Assembly (NCBI GenBank): GCA_036172665.1
Contig: CM069875.1
Location: forward strand, 15,655,806-15,719,805
Origin: Prosopocoilus inquinatus
Taxonomy: Eukaryota; Arthropoda; Insecta; Coleoptera; Lucanidae
Length of the DNA: 64,000 nucleotides
Direction: 5' to 3'
Position numbers and translations under genes: made by a program. Numbering within the stretch: the stretch's first letter is position 1; each line of letters opens with the position of its first letter. Below, piece by piece: positions 13,066-27,900 of this stretch. The notes beneath the pieces were generated by a model. The model was not told the DNA's origin. It ran no database searches and saw only the letters and a program-made list of their open reading frames with translations.

Positions 13066-16000
13066 AACACGCATTAGCGTTGTTCCTGTGATGTATCTAA
13101 TCGATCCTTACTTAGCTACTATGTTATTTGAGGTTTCGATGGACTCCAGTAATTTTGATGTGAGATACGACGTTTTCGGACGCAGCAGAAGCTGGAAACA
13201 GTTTTAAACGAAACAACACGTATTAGCGTTGTTCCTGTAATGTATCTAATCGATCCTTACTCATCTATCATGTTATTTGACGTTTGGATGGGCTCCAGTA
13301 ACTCTGAAGTGAGATACGAAGTTCTCGGACGCAGCTGAAGCTGGAAATAGTTTTAAACGAAACAACATGCATTAGCGTTGTTCCTGTGATGTATCTAATC
13401 GATCCTTACTCATCTATCATGTTATTTGACGTTTGGATGGACTCCAGTAACTCTGATGTGAGATACGAAATTATCGGACGCAGCAGAAGCTGGAAATAGT
13501 TTCAAACGAAACAACACGCATTAGCGTTGTTCCTGTGATGTATCTAAACGATCCTTACTTATCTAACATGTTATTTGACGTTTGGATGGATTCCAGTAAG
13601 TCTGATGTGACATACGTCGTTTTCGGACGCAGCAGAAGCTGGAAATAGTTTTAAACGAAACAACACGTATTAGCGTTGTTCCTGTGATGTATCTAATCGA
13701 TCCTTACTCATCTATCATGTTATTTGACGTTTGAATGGACTCCAGTAACTCTGATGTGAGACACAAAGTTCTCGGACGCAGCAGAAGCTGGAAATAGTTT
13801 TGAACGAAACAAAACGAATTAGCGTTGTTCCTGTGATGTATCTAATCGATCCTTACTTATCTACTATGTTATTTGACGTTTCGATGGACTCTGGTATCTC
13901 TGATGTGAGATACGAAGTTTTTGGACGCAGCAGGAGCTGGAAATAGTTTTAAAGGAAACAACACATATTAGCGTTGCTGTGATGTATCTAATCGATCCTT
14001 ACTTATCTACTATGTTATTTGACGTTTCGATGGACTCCAGTAACTCTAATGTGAGATACGAAGTTCTCGGACGCAGCTGAAGCTGGAAATAGTTTTAAAC
14101 GAAACGACACGTATTAGCGTTGTTCCTGTGATGTATCTAATCGATCCTTACTCATCTATCATGAAATTTGACGTTTGGATGGACTCCAGTAACTCTGGTG
14201 TGAGATACAAAGTTTTGGGACGCAGCAGAAGCTGGAAATAGTTTTGAACGAAACAACACGTATTAGCGTTGTTCCTGTGATGTATCTAATCGATCCTTAC
14301 TTAGCTACTATGTTATTTGACGTTTCGATGGACTCCAGTAACTCTAATGTGAGATACGAAATTTTCGGACGCAGCAGCAGCTGGAAATAGTTTTAAACGA
14401 AACAACACATATTAGCGTTGTTCCTGTGATGTATCTAATCGATCCTTACTCATCTATCATGTTATTTGGCGTTTCGATGGACTCAAGTAACTCTGAAGTG
14501 AGATAAGAAGTTCTCGGACGCAGCTGAAGCTGGAAATAGTTTTAAACGAAACAACACGTATTTGCGTTGTTCCTGTGATGTATCTAATCGATCCTTACTC
14601 ATCTATCATGTTATTTGACGTTTGGATGGACTCCAGTAACTCTGAAGTGAGATACGAAGTTCTCGGACGCAGCTGAAGCTGGAAATAATTTTAAACGAAA
14701 CAACACGTATTAGCGTTGTTCCTGTGATGTATCTAATCGATCCTTACTCATCTATCATGTTATTTGACGTTTGGATGGACTCCAGTAACTCTGATGTGAG
14801 ATACAAAGTTTTTGGACGCAGCAGAAGCTGGAAATAGTTTTGAACGAAACAACACGTATTAGCGTTGTTCCTGTGATGTATCTAATCGATCCTTACTTAG
14901 CTACTATGTTATTTGACGTTTCGATGGACTCCAGTAACTCTAATGTGAGATACGGAATTTTCCGACGCAGCAGCAGCTGGAAATAGTTTTAAACGAAACA
15001 ACACGCATTAGCGATGTTCCTGTGATGTATCTAATCGATCCTTACTCATCTATCATGTTATTTTACGTTTGGATGGACTCCAGTAACTCTGATGTGAGAT
15101 ACAAAGTTTTTGGACGCAGCAGAAGCTGGAAATAGTTTTGAACGAAACAACACGTATTAGCGTTGTTCCTGTGATGTATCTAATCGATCCTTACTTAGCT
15201 ACTATGTTATTTGACGTTTCGATGGACTCCAGTAACTCTAATGTGAGATACGAAATTTTCGGACGCAGCAGCAGCTGGAAATAGTTTTAAAGGAAACAAC
15301 ACATATTAGCGTTGTTCCTGTGATGTATCTAATCGATCCTTACTCATCTATCATGTTATTTAACGTTTGGACGGACTCCAGTAACTCTGATGTGAGATAC
15401 AAAGTTCTCGGACGCAGCAGAAGCTGGAAATAGTTTTGAACGAAACAATACGTATTAGCGTTGTTCCTGTGATGTATCTAAACGATCCTTACTTATCTAA
15501 CATGTTATTTGACGTTTGGATGGACTCCAGTATCTCTGATGTGAGATACAAAGTTTTTGGGCGCAGCAGGAGCTGGAAATAGTTTTAAACGAAGCAACAC
15601 GCATTAGCGTTGTTCCTGTGATGTATCTAATCGATCCTTACTTAGCTACTATGTTATTTGACGTTTCGATGGACTCCAGTAATTTTGATGTGAGATACGA
15701 CGTTTTCGGACGCAGCAGAAGCTGGAAATAGTTTTAAACGAAACAACATGCATTAGCGTTGTTCCTGTGATGTATCTAATCGATCCTTACTCATCTATCA
15801 TGTTATTTGACGTTTGGATGGACTCCAGTAACTCTGATGTGAGATACGAAATTATCGGACGCAGCAGAAGCTGGAAATAGTTTCAAACGAAACAACACGC
15901 ATTAGCGTTGTTCCTGTGATGTATCTAAACGATCCTTACTTATCTAACATGTTATTTGACGTTTGGATGGACTCCAGTAAGTCTGATGTGACATACGACG

Positions 16001-17117
16001 TTTTCGGACGCAGCAGAAGCTGGAAATAGTTTTAAACGAAACAACACGTATTAGCGTTGTTCCTGTGATGTATCTAATCGATCCTTACTCATCTATCATG
16101 TTATTTGACGTTTGAATGGACTCCAGTAACTCTGATGTGAGACACAAAGTTCTCGGACGCAGCAGAAGCTGGAAATAGTTTTGAACGAAACAAAACGAAT
16201 TAGCGTTGTTCCTGTGATGTATCTAATCGATCCTTACTTATCTACTATGTTATTTGACGTTTCGATGGACTCTAGTATCTCTGATGTGAGATACGAAGTT
16301 TTTGGACGCAGCAGGAGCTGGAAATAGTTTTAAAGGAAACAACACATATTAGCGTTGCTGCGATGTATCTAATCGATCCTTACTTATCTACTATGTTATT
16401 TGACGTTTCGATGGACTCCAGTAACTCTAATGTGAGATACGGAGTTCTCGGACGCAGCTGAAGCTGGAAATAGTTTTAAACGAAACAACACGTATTAGCG
16501 TTGTTCCTGTGATGTATCTAATCGATCCTTACTCATCTATCATGAAATTTGACGTTTGGATGGACTCCAGTAACTCTGATGTGAGATACAAAGTTTTGGG
16601 GCGCAGCAGAAGCTGGAAATAGTTTTGAACGAAACAACACGTATTAGCGTTGTTCCTGTGATGTATCTAATCGATCCTTACTTAGCTACTATGTTATTTG
16701 ACGTTTCGATGGACTCCAGTAACTCTAATGTGAGATACGAAATTTTCGGACGCAGCAGCAGCTGGAAATAGTTTTAAACGAAACAACACATATTACCGTT
16801 GTTCCTGTGATGTATCTAATCGATCCTTACTCATCTATCATGTTATTTGGCGTTTCGATGGACTCAAGTAACTCTGAAGTGAGATAAGAAGTTCTCGGAC
16901 GCAGCTGAAGCTGGAAATAGTTTTAAACGAAACAACACGCATTAGCGTTATTCCTGTGATGTATCTAATCGATCCTTACTCATCTATCATGTTATTTGAC
17001 GTTTGGACGGACTCCAGTAACTCTGATGAGAGATACAAAGTTCTCGGACACAGTAGAAGCTGGAAATAGTTTTGAACGAAACAACACGTATTAGCGTTGT
17101 TCCTGTGATGCCTCTAA
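13066..17117 (+). repeat. Segmental duplication copy B within the satellite
   Basis: This is the partner of the block at 5,180-9,230, offset by 7,886-7,889 bp. It runs directly into the 22-monomer higher-order units that follow. The shared order of private variants indicates a block copy, such as unequal exchange or replication slippage over many monomers, rather than independent mutation. Confidence 0.75.
13971..16351 (+). repeat. 16-monomer higher-order unit
   Basis: The shortened variant GCGTTGCTG recurs at 13,971 and 16,352, a spacing of 2,381 bp or 16 monomers less 3 bp. The same 16-monomer spacing is seen between 6,085 and 8,463 (2,378 bp). The ATCATGAAATTTG variant follows each occurrence at a fixed distance. 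Confidence 0.75.
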
Positions 17118-19626
17118 ACGATCCTTACTTATCTAACATGTTATTTGACGTTTGGATGGGCTCCAGTAACTCTGAAGTGAGATACGAAGTTCTCGGACGC
17201 AGCTGAAGCTGGAAATAGTTTTAAATGAAACAACACGCATTAGCGTTGTTCCTGTGATGTATCTAAGCGATCCTTACTCATCTATCATGTTATTTGACGT
17301 TTGGATGGACTCCAGTAACTCTGATGTGAGATACGAAATTATCGGACGCAGCAGAAGCTGGAAATAGTTTTAAATGAAACAACACGCATTAGCGTTGTTC
17401 CTGTGATGTATCTAAACGATCCTTACTTATCTAACATGTTATTTGACGTTTGAATGGACTCCAGAAAGTCTGATGTGAGATACAAAGTTTTTGGACGCAG
17501 CAGGAGCTGGAAATAGTTTTAAACGAAACAACACGTATTAGCGTTGTTCCTGTGCTGTATCTAATCGATCCTTACTCACCTATCATGTTATTTGGCGTTT
17601 CGATGGACTCCAGTAGCTCTGATGCGAGATACGACGTTCTCGGCCGCAGCAGAAGCTGGAAATAGTTTTAAACGAAACAACATGCATTAGCGTTGTTCCT
17701 GTGATGTATCTAATCGATCCTTACTCATCTATCATGTTATTTGGCGTTTCGATGGGCTCCAGTAGCTCTGATGTGAGATACGACGTTTTCGGACGCAGCA
17801 GAAGCTGGAAATAGTTTTAAACGAAACAACACGCAATAACGTTGTTCCTGTGATGTATCTAATCGATCCTTACTCATCTATCATGTTATTTGGCGTTTCG
17901 ATGGACTCCAGTAACTCTGATGTGAGATACAAAGTTCTCGGACGCAGCTGAAGCTGGAAATAGTTTTGAACGAAACAACACGTATTAGCGTTGTTCCTGT
18001 GATGTATCTAATCGATCCTTACTTAGCTACTATGTTATTTGACGTTTCGATGGACTCCAGTAACTCTGATGTGAGATACGAAATTATCGGACGCAGCAGA
18101 AGCTGGAAATAGTTTTAAACGAAACAACACGTATTAGCGTTGTTCCTGTGATGTATCTAATCGATCCTTACTCATCTATCATGTTATTTAACGTTTGGAC
18201 GGACTCCAGAAACTCTGATGTGAGATACAAAGTTCTCGGACGCAGCAGAAGCTGGAAATAGTTTTGAACGAAACAATACGTATTAGCGTTGTTCCTGTGA
18301 TGTATCTAAACGATCCTTACTTATCTAACATGTTATTTGACGTTTGGATGGACTCCAGTAACTCTGATGTGAGATACAAAGTTTTTGGACGCAGCAGAAG
18401 CTGGAAATAGTTTTGAACGAAACAACACGTATTAGCGTTGTTCCTGTGATGTATCTAATCGATCCTTACTTAGCTACTATGTTATTTGACGTTTCGATGG
18501 ACTCCAGTAACTCTAATGTGAGATACGAAATTTTCGGACGCAGCAGCAGCTGGAAATAGTTTTAAACGAAACAACACATATTAGCGTTGTTCCTGTGATG
18601 TATCTAATCGATCCTTACTCATCTATCATGTTATTTAACGTTTGGACGGACTCCAGTAACTCTGATGTGAGATACAAAGTTCTCGGACGCAGCAGAAGCT
18701 GGAAATAGTTTTGAACGAAACAATACGTATTAGCGTTGTTCCTGTGATGTATCTAAACGATCCTTACTTATCTAACATGTTATTTGACGTTTGGATGGAC
18801 TCCAGTAACTCTGATGTGAGATACAAAGTTTTTGGGCGCAGCAGGAGCTGGAAATAGTTTTAAACGAAGCAACACGCATTAGCGTTGTTCCTGTGATGTA
18901 TCTAATCGATCCTTACTTAGCTACTATGTTATTTGACGTTTCGATGGACTCCAGTAATTTTGATGTGAGATACGACGTTTTCGGACGCAGCAGAAGCTGG
19001 AAATAGTTTTAAACGAAACAACATGCATTAGCGTTGTTCCTGTGATGTATCTAATCGATCCTTACTCATCTATCATGTTATTTGACGTTTGGATGGACTC
19101 CAGTAACTCTGATGTGAGATACGAAATTATCGGACGCAGCAGAAGCTGGAAATAGTTTCAAACGAAACAACACGCATTAGCGTTGTTCCTGTGATGTATC
19201 TAAACGATCCTTACTTATCTAACATGTTATTTGACGTTTGGATGGACTCCAGTAAGTCTGATGTGACATACGACGTTTTCGGACGCAGCAGAAGCTGGAA
19301 ATAGTTTTAAACGAAACAACACGTATTAGCGTTGTTCCTGTGATGTATCTAATCGATCCTTACTCATCTATCATGTTATTTGACGTTTGAATGGACTCCA
19401 GTAACTCTGATGTGAGACACAAAGTTCTCGGACGCAGCAGAAGCTGGAAATAGTTTTGAACGAAACAAAACGAATTAGCGTTGTTCCTGTGATGTATCTA
19501 ATCGATCCTTACTTATCTACTATGTTATTTGACGTTTCGATGGACTCTAGTATCTCTGATGTGAGATACGAAGTTTTTGGACGCAGCAGGAGCTGGAAAT
19601 AGTTTTAAAGGAAACAACACATATTA
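16352..19626 (+). repeat. 22-monomer higher-order unit (3,275 bp)
   Basis: GCGTTGCTGCGATG lies at 16,352 and 19,627, 3,275 bp apart, or 22 monomers less 3 bp. Within the two units several private markers recur at matching distances: AGTGAGATAAGAAG (about 16,866 and 20,139), GATGCCTCT (about 17,108 and 20,383) and CTCACCTATCATG (about 17,577 and 20,850). After the second unit the same markers recur at about 1,639 bp, so the third copy appears shortened by about 11 monomers. Confidence 0.75.
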
Positions 19627-22600
19627 GCGTTGCTGCGATGTATCTAATCGATCCTTACTTATCTACTATGTTATTGGACGTTTCGATGGACTCCAGTAAC
19701 TCTAATGTGAGATACGGAGTTCTCGGACGCAGCTGAAGCTGGAAATAGTTTTAAACGAAACAACACGTATTAGCGTTGTTCCTGTGATGTATCTAATCGA
19801 TCCTTACTCATCTATCATGAAATTTGACGTTTGGATGGACTCCAGTAACTCTGATGTGAGATACAAAGTTTTGGGGCGCAGCAGAAGCTGGAAATAGTTT
19901 TGAACGAAACAACACGTATTAGCGTTGTTCCTGTGATGTATCTAATCGATCCTTACTTAGCTACTATGTTATTTGACGTTTCGATGGTTTCCAGTAACTC
20001 TAATGTGAGATACGAAATTTTCGGACGCAGCAGCAGCTGGAAATAGTTTTAAACGAAACAACACATATTACCGTTGTTCCTGTGATGTATCTAATCGATC
20101 CTTACTCATCTATCATGTTATTTGGCGTTTCGATGGACTCAAGTAACTCTGAAGTGAGATAAGAAGTTCTCGGACGCAGCTGAAGCTGGAAATAGTTTTA
20201 AACGAAACAACACGCATTAGCGTTATTCCTGTGATGTATCTAATCGATCCTTACTCATCTATCATGTTATTTGTCGTTTGGACGGACTCCAGTAACTCTG
20301 ATGAGAGATACAAAGTTCTCGGACACAGTAGAAGCTGGAAATAGTTTTGAACGAAACAACACGTATTAGCGTTGTTCCTGTGATGCCTCTAAACGATCCT
20401 TACTTATCTAACATGTTATTTGACGTTTGGATGGGCTCCAGTAACTCTGAAGTGAGATACGAAGTTCTCGGACGCAGCTGAAGCTGGAAATAGTTTTAAA
20501 TGAAACAACACGCATTAGCGTTGTTCCTGTGATGTATCTAAGCGATCCTTACTCATCTATCATGTTATTTGACGTTTGGATGGACTCCAGTAACTCTGAT
20601 GTGAGATACGAAATTATCGGACGCAGCAGAAGCTGGAAATAGTTTTAAATGAAACAATACGCATTAGCGTTGTTCCTGTGATGTATCTAAACGATCCTTA
20701 CTTATCTAACATGTTATTTGACGTTTGAATGGACTCCAGAAAGTCTGATGTGAGATACAAAGTTTTTGGACGCAGCAGGAGCTGGAAATAGTTTTAAACG
20801 AAACAACACGTATTAGCGTTGTTCCTGTGCCGTATCTAATCGATCCTTACTCACCTATCATGTTATTTGGCGTTTCGATGGACTCCAGTAGCTCTGATGC
20901 GAGATACGACGTTCTCGGCCGCAGCAGAAGCTGGAAATAGTTTTAAACGAAACAACATGCATTAGCGTTGTTCCTGTGATGTATCTAATCGATCCTTACT
21001 CATCTATCATGTTATTTGGCGTTTCGATGGGCTCCAGTAGCTCTGATGTGAGATACGACGTTTTCGGACGCAGCAGAAGCTGGAAATAGTTTTAAACGAA
21101 ACAACACGCAATAACGTTGTTCCTGTGATGTATCTAATCGATCCTTACTCATCTATCATGTTATTTGGCGTTTCGATGGACTCCAGTAACTCTGATGTGA
21201 GATACAAAGTTCTCGGACGCAGCTGAAGCTGGAAATAGTTTTGAACGAAACAACACGTATTAGCGTTGTTCCTGTGATGTATCTAATCGATCCTTACTTA
21301 GCTACTATGTTATTTGACGTTTCGATGGACTCCAGTAACTCTGATGTGAGATACGAAATTATCGGACGCAGCAGAAGCTGGAAATAGTTTCAAACGAAAC
21401 AACACGCATTAGCGTTGTTCCTGTGATGTATCTAAACGATCCTTACTTATCTAACATGTTATTTGACGTTTGGATGGACTCCAGTAACTCTGATGTGAGA
21501 TACAAAGTTTTGGGGCGCAGCAGAAGCTGGAAATAGTTTTGAACGAAACAACACGTATTAGCGTTGTTCCTGTGATGTATCTAATCGATCCTTACTTAGC
21601 TACTATGTTATTTGACGTTTCGATGGACTCCAGTAACTCTAATGTGAGATACGAAATTTTCGGACGCAGCAGCAGCTGGAAATAGTTTTAAACGAAACAA
21701 CACATATTAGCGTTGTTCCTGTGATGTATCTAATCGATCCTTACTCATCTATCATGTTATTTGGCGTTTCGATGGACTCAAGTAACTCTGAAGTGAGATA
21801 AGAAGTTCTCGGACGCAGCTGAAGCTGGAAATAGTTTTAAACGAAACAACACGCATTAGCGTTATTCCTGTGATGTATCTAATCGATCCTTACTCATCTA
21901 TCATGTTATTTGACGTTTGGACGGACTCCAGTAACTCTGATGAGAGATACAAAGTTCTCGGACACAGTAGAAGCTGGAAATAGTTTTGAACGAAACAACA
22001 CGTATTAGCGTTGTTCCTGTGATGCCTCTAAACGATCCTTACTTATCTAACATGTTATTTGACGTTTGGATGGGCTCCAGTAACTCTGAAGTGAGATACG
22101 AAGTTCTCGGACGCAGCTGAAGCTGGAAATAGTTTTAAATGAAACAACACGCATTAGCGTTGTTCCTGTGATGTATCTAAGCGATCCTTACTCATCTATC
22201 ATGTTATTTGACGTTTGGATGGACTCCAGTAACTCTGATGTGAGATACGAAATTATCGGATGCAGCAGAAGCTGGAAATAGTTTTAAATGAAACAACACG
22301 CATTAGCGTTGTTCCTGTGATGTATCTAAACGATCCTTACTTATCTAACATGTTATTTGACGTTTGAACGGACTCCAGAAAGTCTGATGTGAGATACAAA
22401 GTTTGTGGACGCAGCAGGAGCTGGAAATAGTTTTAAACGAAACAACACGTATTAGCGTTGTTCCTGTGCTGTATCTAATCGATCCTTACTCACCTATCAT
22501 GTTATTTGGCGTTTCGATGGACTCCAGTAGCTCTGATGCGAGATACGACGTTCTCGGACGCAGCAGAAGCTGGAAATAGTTTTAAACGAAACAACATGCA

Positions 22601-24754
22601 TTAGCGTTGTTCCTGTGATGTATCTAATCGATCCTTACTCATCTATCATGTTATTTGGCGTTTCGATGGGCTCCAGTAGCTCTGATGTGAGATACGACGT
22701 TTTCGGACGCAGCAGAAGCTGGAAATAGTTTTAAACGAAACAACACGCAATAGCGTTGTTCCTGTGATGTATCTAATCGATCCTTACTCATCTATCATGT
22801 TATTTGGCGTTTCGATGGACTCCAGTAACTCTGATGTGAGATACAAAGTTCTCGGACGCAGCTGAAGCTGGAAATAGTTTTGAAAGAAACAACACGTATT
22901 AGCGTTGTTCCTGTGATGTATCTAATCGATCCTTACTTAGCTACTATGTTATTTGACGTTTCGATGGACTCCAATAACTCTGATGTGAGATACGAAATTA
23001 TCGGACGCAGCAGAAGCTGGAAATAGTTTCAAACGAAACAACACGCATTAGCGTTGTTCCTGTGATGTATCTAAACGATCCTTACTTATCTAACATGTTA
23101 TTTGACGTTTGGATGGACTCCAGTAAGTCTGATGTGACATACGACGTTTTCGGATGCAGCAGAAGCTGGAAATAGTTCTAAACGAAACAACACGTATTAG
23201 CGTTGTTCCTGTGATGTATCTAATCGATCCTTACTCATCTATCACCTTATTTGACGTTTGAATGGACTCCAGTAACTCTGATGTGAGATACAAATTTCTC
23301 GGACGCAGCAGAAGCTGGAAATAGTTTTGAACGAAACAACACGTATTAGCGTTGTTCCTGTCATGTATCTAATCGATCCTTACTTATCTACTATGTTATT
23401 TGACGTTTCGATGGACTCCAGTAACTCTAATGTGAGATACGAAGTTCTCGGACGCAGCTGAAGCTGGAAATAGTTTTAAACGAAACAACACTTATTAGCG
23501 TTGTTCCTGTGATGTATCTAATCGATCCTTACTCATCTATCATGTTATTTGACGTTTGGATGGACTCCAGTAACTCTGATGTGAGATACAAAGTTTTTGG
23601 ACGCAGCAGAAGCTGGAAATAGTTTTGAACGAAACAACACGTATTAGCGTTGTTCCTGTGATGTATCTAATCGATCCTTACTTATCTACTATATTATTTG
23701 ACGTTTCGATGGACTCCAGTAACTCTAATGTGAGATACGAAGTTCTCGGACGCAGCTGAAGCTGGAAATAGTTTTAAACGAAACAACACGTATTAGCGTT
23801 GTTCCTGTGATGTAACTAATCGATCCTTACTCATCCATCATGTTATTTGACGTTTGGACGGACTCCAGTAACTCTGATGAGAGATACAAAGTTCTCGGAC
23901 ACAGTAGAAGCTGGAAATAGTTTTGAACGAAAAAACACGTATTAGCGTTGTTCCTGTGATGCCTCTAAACGATCCTTACTTATCTAACATGTTATTTGAC
24001 GTTTGGATGGACTCCAGTAAGTCTGATGTGAGATACAAAGTTTTTGGACGCAGCAGGAGCTGGAAATAGTTTTAAACGAGACAAGACGTATTAGCGTTGT
24101 TTATGTGCTGTATCTAATCGATCCTTACTCATCTATCATGTTATTTGGCGTTTCGATGTACTCCAGTAGCTCTGATGTGAGATACGACGTTTTCGGACGC
24201 AGCAGAAGCTGGAAATAGTTTTAAACGAAACAACACGCATTAGCGTTGTTCCTGTGATGTATCTAATCGATCCTTACTTATCTAACATGTTATTTGACGT
24301 TTCGATGGACTCAAGTAACTCTGATGTGAGATACGATGTTTTCGGACGCAGCAGAAGCTGGAAATAGTTTTAAACGAAACAACACGCATTAGCGATGTTC
24401 CTGTGATGTATCTAATCGATCCTTACTCATCTATCATGTTATTTTACGTTTGGATGGACTCCAGTAACTCTGATGTTAGATACAAAGTTCTTGGACGCAG
24501 CAGAAGCTGGAAATAGTTTTGAACGAAACAACACGTATTAGCGTTGTTCCTGTGATGTATCTAATCGATCCTTACTTAGCTACTATGTTATTTGACGTTT
24601 CGATGGACTCCAGTAACTCTAATGTGAGATACGAAATTTTCGGACGCAGCAGCAGCTGGAAATAGTTTTAAACGAAACAACGCATATTAGCGTTGTTCCT
24701 GTGATGTATCTAATCGATCCTTACTCATCTATCATGTTATTTAACGTTTGGACG

Positions 24755-24942
24755 GACTCCAGTAACTCTGATGTGAGATACAAAGTTCTCGGACGCAGCA
24801 GAAGCTGGAAATAGTTTTGAACGAAACAACACGTATTAGCGTTGTTCCTGTGATGTATCTAAACGATCCTTACATTAGCGATGTTCCTGTGATGTATCTA
24901 ATCGATCCTTACTCATCTATCATGTTATTTTACGTTTGGATG
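24755..24942 (+). repeat. 188-bp variant monomer, second copy
   Basis: This has the same 39-bp internal duplication as the monomer at 896, with GACTCC at 24,755 and 24,943. Flanking monomers also match those around 530-1,400 at an offset of about 23,859 bp, so a longer block was copied. Confidence 0.85.
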
Positions 24943-27900
24943 GACTCCAGTAACTCTGATGTGAGATACAAAGTTTTTGGACGCAGCAGAAGCTGGAAAT
25001 AGTTTTGAACGAAACAACACGTATTAGCGTTGTTCCTGTGATGTATCTAATCGATACTTACTTAGCTACTATGTTATTTGACGTTTCGATGGACTCCAGT
25101 AACTCTAATGTGAGATACGAAATTTTCGGACGCAGCAGCAGCTGGAAATAGTTTTAAACGAAACAACACATATTAGCGTTGTTCCTGTGATGTATCTAAT
25201 CGATACTTACTTAGCTACTATGTTATTTGACGTTTCGATGGACTCCAGTAACTTTGATGTGAGATACGAAGTTCTCGGACGCAGCTGAAGCTGGAAATAG
25301 TTTTAAACGAAACAACACGTATTTGCGTTGTTCCTGTGATGTATCTAATCGATCCTTACTCATCTATCATGTTATTTGACGTTTGGATGGACTCCAGTAA
25401 CTCTGATGTGAGATACGAAATTATCGGACGCAGCAGAAGCTGGAAATAGTTTTGAACGAAACAACACGTATTAGCGTTGTTCCTGTGATGTATCTAATCG
25501 ATCCTTACTTATCTACTATGTTATTTGACGTTTCGATGGACTCCAGTAACTCTGATGTGAGATACGAAATTTTCGGACGCAGCAGAAGCTGGAAATAGTT
25601 TTAAATGAAACAACACGCATTAGCGTTGTTCCTGTGATGTATGTAATCGATCCTTACTCATCTATCATGTTATTTGACGTTTGGATGGGCTCCAGTAACT
25701 CTGAAGTGAGATACGAAGTTCTCGGACGCAGCTGAAGCTGGAAATAGTTTTAAACGAAACAACACGTATTTGCGTTGTTCCTGTGATGTATCTAATCGAT
25801 CCTTACTCATCTATCATGTTATTTGACGTTTGGATGTACTCCAGTAACTCTGAAGTGAGATACGAAGTTCTCGGACGCAGCTGAAGCTGGAAATAGTTTT
25901 AAACGAAACAACACGCATTAGCGTTGTTCCTGTGATGTATCTAATCGATCCTTACTCATCTATCATGTTATTTGACGTTTGGATGGACTCCAGTAACTCT
26001 GATGTGAGATACGAAATTATCGGACGCAGCAGAAGCTGGAAATAGTTTTAAATGAAACAACACGTATTAGCGTTGTTCCTGTGATGTATCTAATCGATCC
26101 TTACTCATCTATCATGTTATTTGGCGTTTCGATGGACTCCAGTAACTTTGATGTGAGATACGAAGTTCTCGGACGCAGCTGAAGCTGGAAATAGTTTTAA
26201 ATGAAACAACAAGTATTAGCGTTGTTCCTGTGATGTATCTAATCGATCCTTACTCATCTATCATGTTATTTGGCGTTTGTTCCTGTGATGTATCTAAACG
26301 ATCCTTACTTATCTATCATGTTATTTGACGTTTCGATGCACTCCAGTAACTCTGATGTGAGATACGACGTTTTCGGACGCAGCAGAAGCTGGAAATAGTT
26401 TTAAACGAAACAACACGTATTAGCGTTGTTCCTGTGATGTATCTAATCGATCCTTACTCATCTATCATGTTATTTGACGTTTGGATGGACTCCAGTAACT
26501 CTGATGTGATACAAAGTTTTTGGGCGCAGCAGGAGCTGGAATTAGTTTTAAACGAAACAACACGCATTAGCGTTGTTCCTGTGATGTATCTAATCGATCC
26601 TTACTCATCTATCATGTTATTTGGCGTTTCGATGGACTCCAGTAACTTTGATGTGAGATACGAAGTTCTCGGACGCAGCTGAAGCTGGAAATAGTTTTAA
26701 ATGAAACAACAAGTATTAGCGTTGTTCCTGTGATGTATCTAATCGATCCTTACTCATCTATCATGTTATTTGGCGTTTCGATGGACTCCAGTAGCTCTGA
26801 TGTGAGATACGACGTTTTCGGACGCAGCAGAAGCTGGAAATAGTTTTAAACGAAACAACACGCATTAGCGTTGTTCCTGTGATGTAACTAATCGATCCTT
26901 ACTCATCTATCATGTTATTTGACGTTTCGATGTACTCCAGTAACTCTAATGTGAGAAACGAAATTTTCGGACGCAGCAGAAGCTGGAAATAGTTTTAAAC
27001 GAAACAACACGCATTAGCGTTGTTACTGTGATGTATCTAATCGATCCTTACTTATCTATCATGTTATTTGACGTTTGGATGGACTCCAGTAACCCTGACG
27101 TGAGATACGAAGTTCTCGGACGCAGCAGAAGCTGGAAATAGTTTTGAACGAAACAACACGTATTAGCGTTGTTCCTGTGATGTATCTAAACGATCCTTAC
27201 TTATCTAACATGATATTTGACGTTTGGATGGACTCCAGTAAGTCTGATGTGAGATACAAAGTTTTTGGACGCAGCAGAAGCTAGAAATAGTTTTAAACGA
27301 AACAACACGTATTAGCGTTGTTCCTGTGCTGTATCTAATCGATCCTTACTTATCTATCATGTTATTTGACGTTTCGATGCACTCCAGTAACTCTGATGTG
27401 AGATACGACGTTCTCGGACGCAGCAGAAGCTGGAAATAGTTTTAAACGAAACAACACATATTAGCGTTGTTCCTGTGATGTAACTAATCGATCCTTACTC
27501 ATCTATCATGTTATTTGACGTTTGGACGGACTCCAGTAACTCTGATGAGAGATACAAAGTTCTCGGACGCAGCAGAAGCTGGAAATAGTTTTGAACGAAA
27601 CAACACGTATTAGCGTTGTTCCTGTGATGTCTCTAAACGATCCTTACTTATCTAACATGTTATTTGACGTTTGGATGGACTCCAGTAAGTCTGATGTGAC
27701 ATACGACGCTTTCGGACACAGCAGAAGCTGGAAATAGTTTTAAACGAAACAACACGTATTAGCGTTGTTCCTGTGATGTATCTAATCGATCCTTACTCAT
27801 CTATCATGTTATTTGGCGTTTCGATGGACTCCAGTAACTCTGATGTGAGATACAAAGTTCTCGGACGCAGCAGAAGCTGGAAATAGTTTTGAACGAAACA

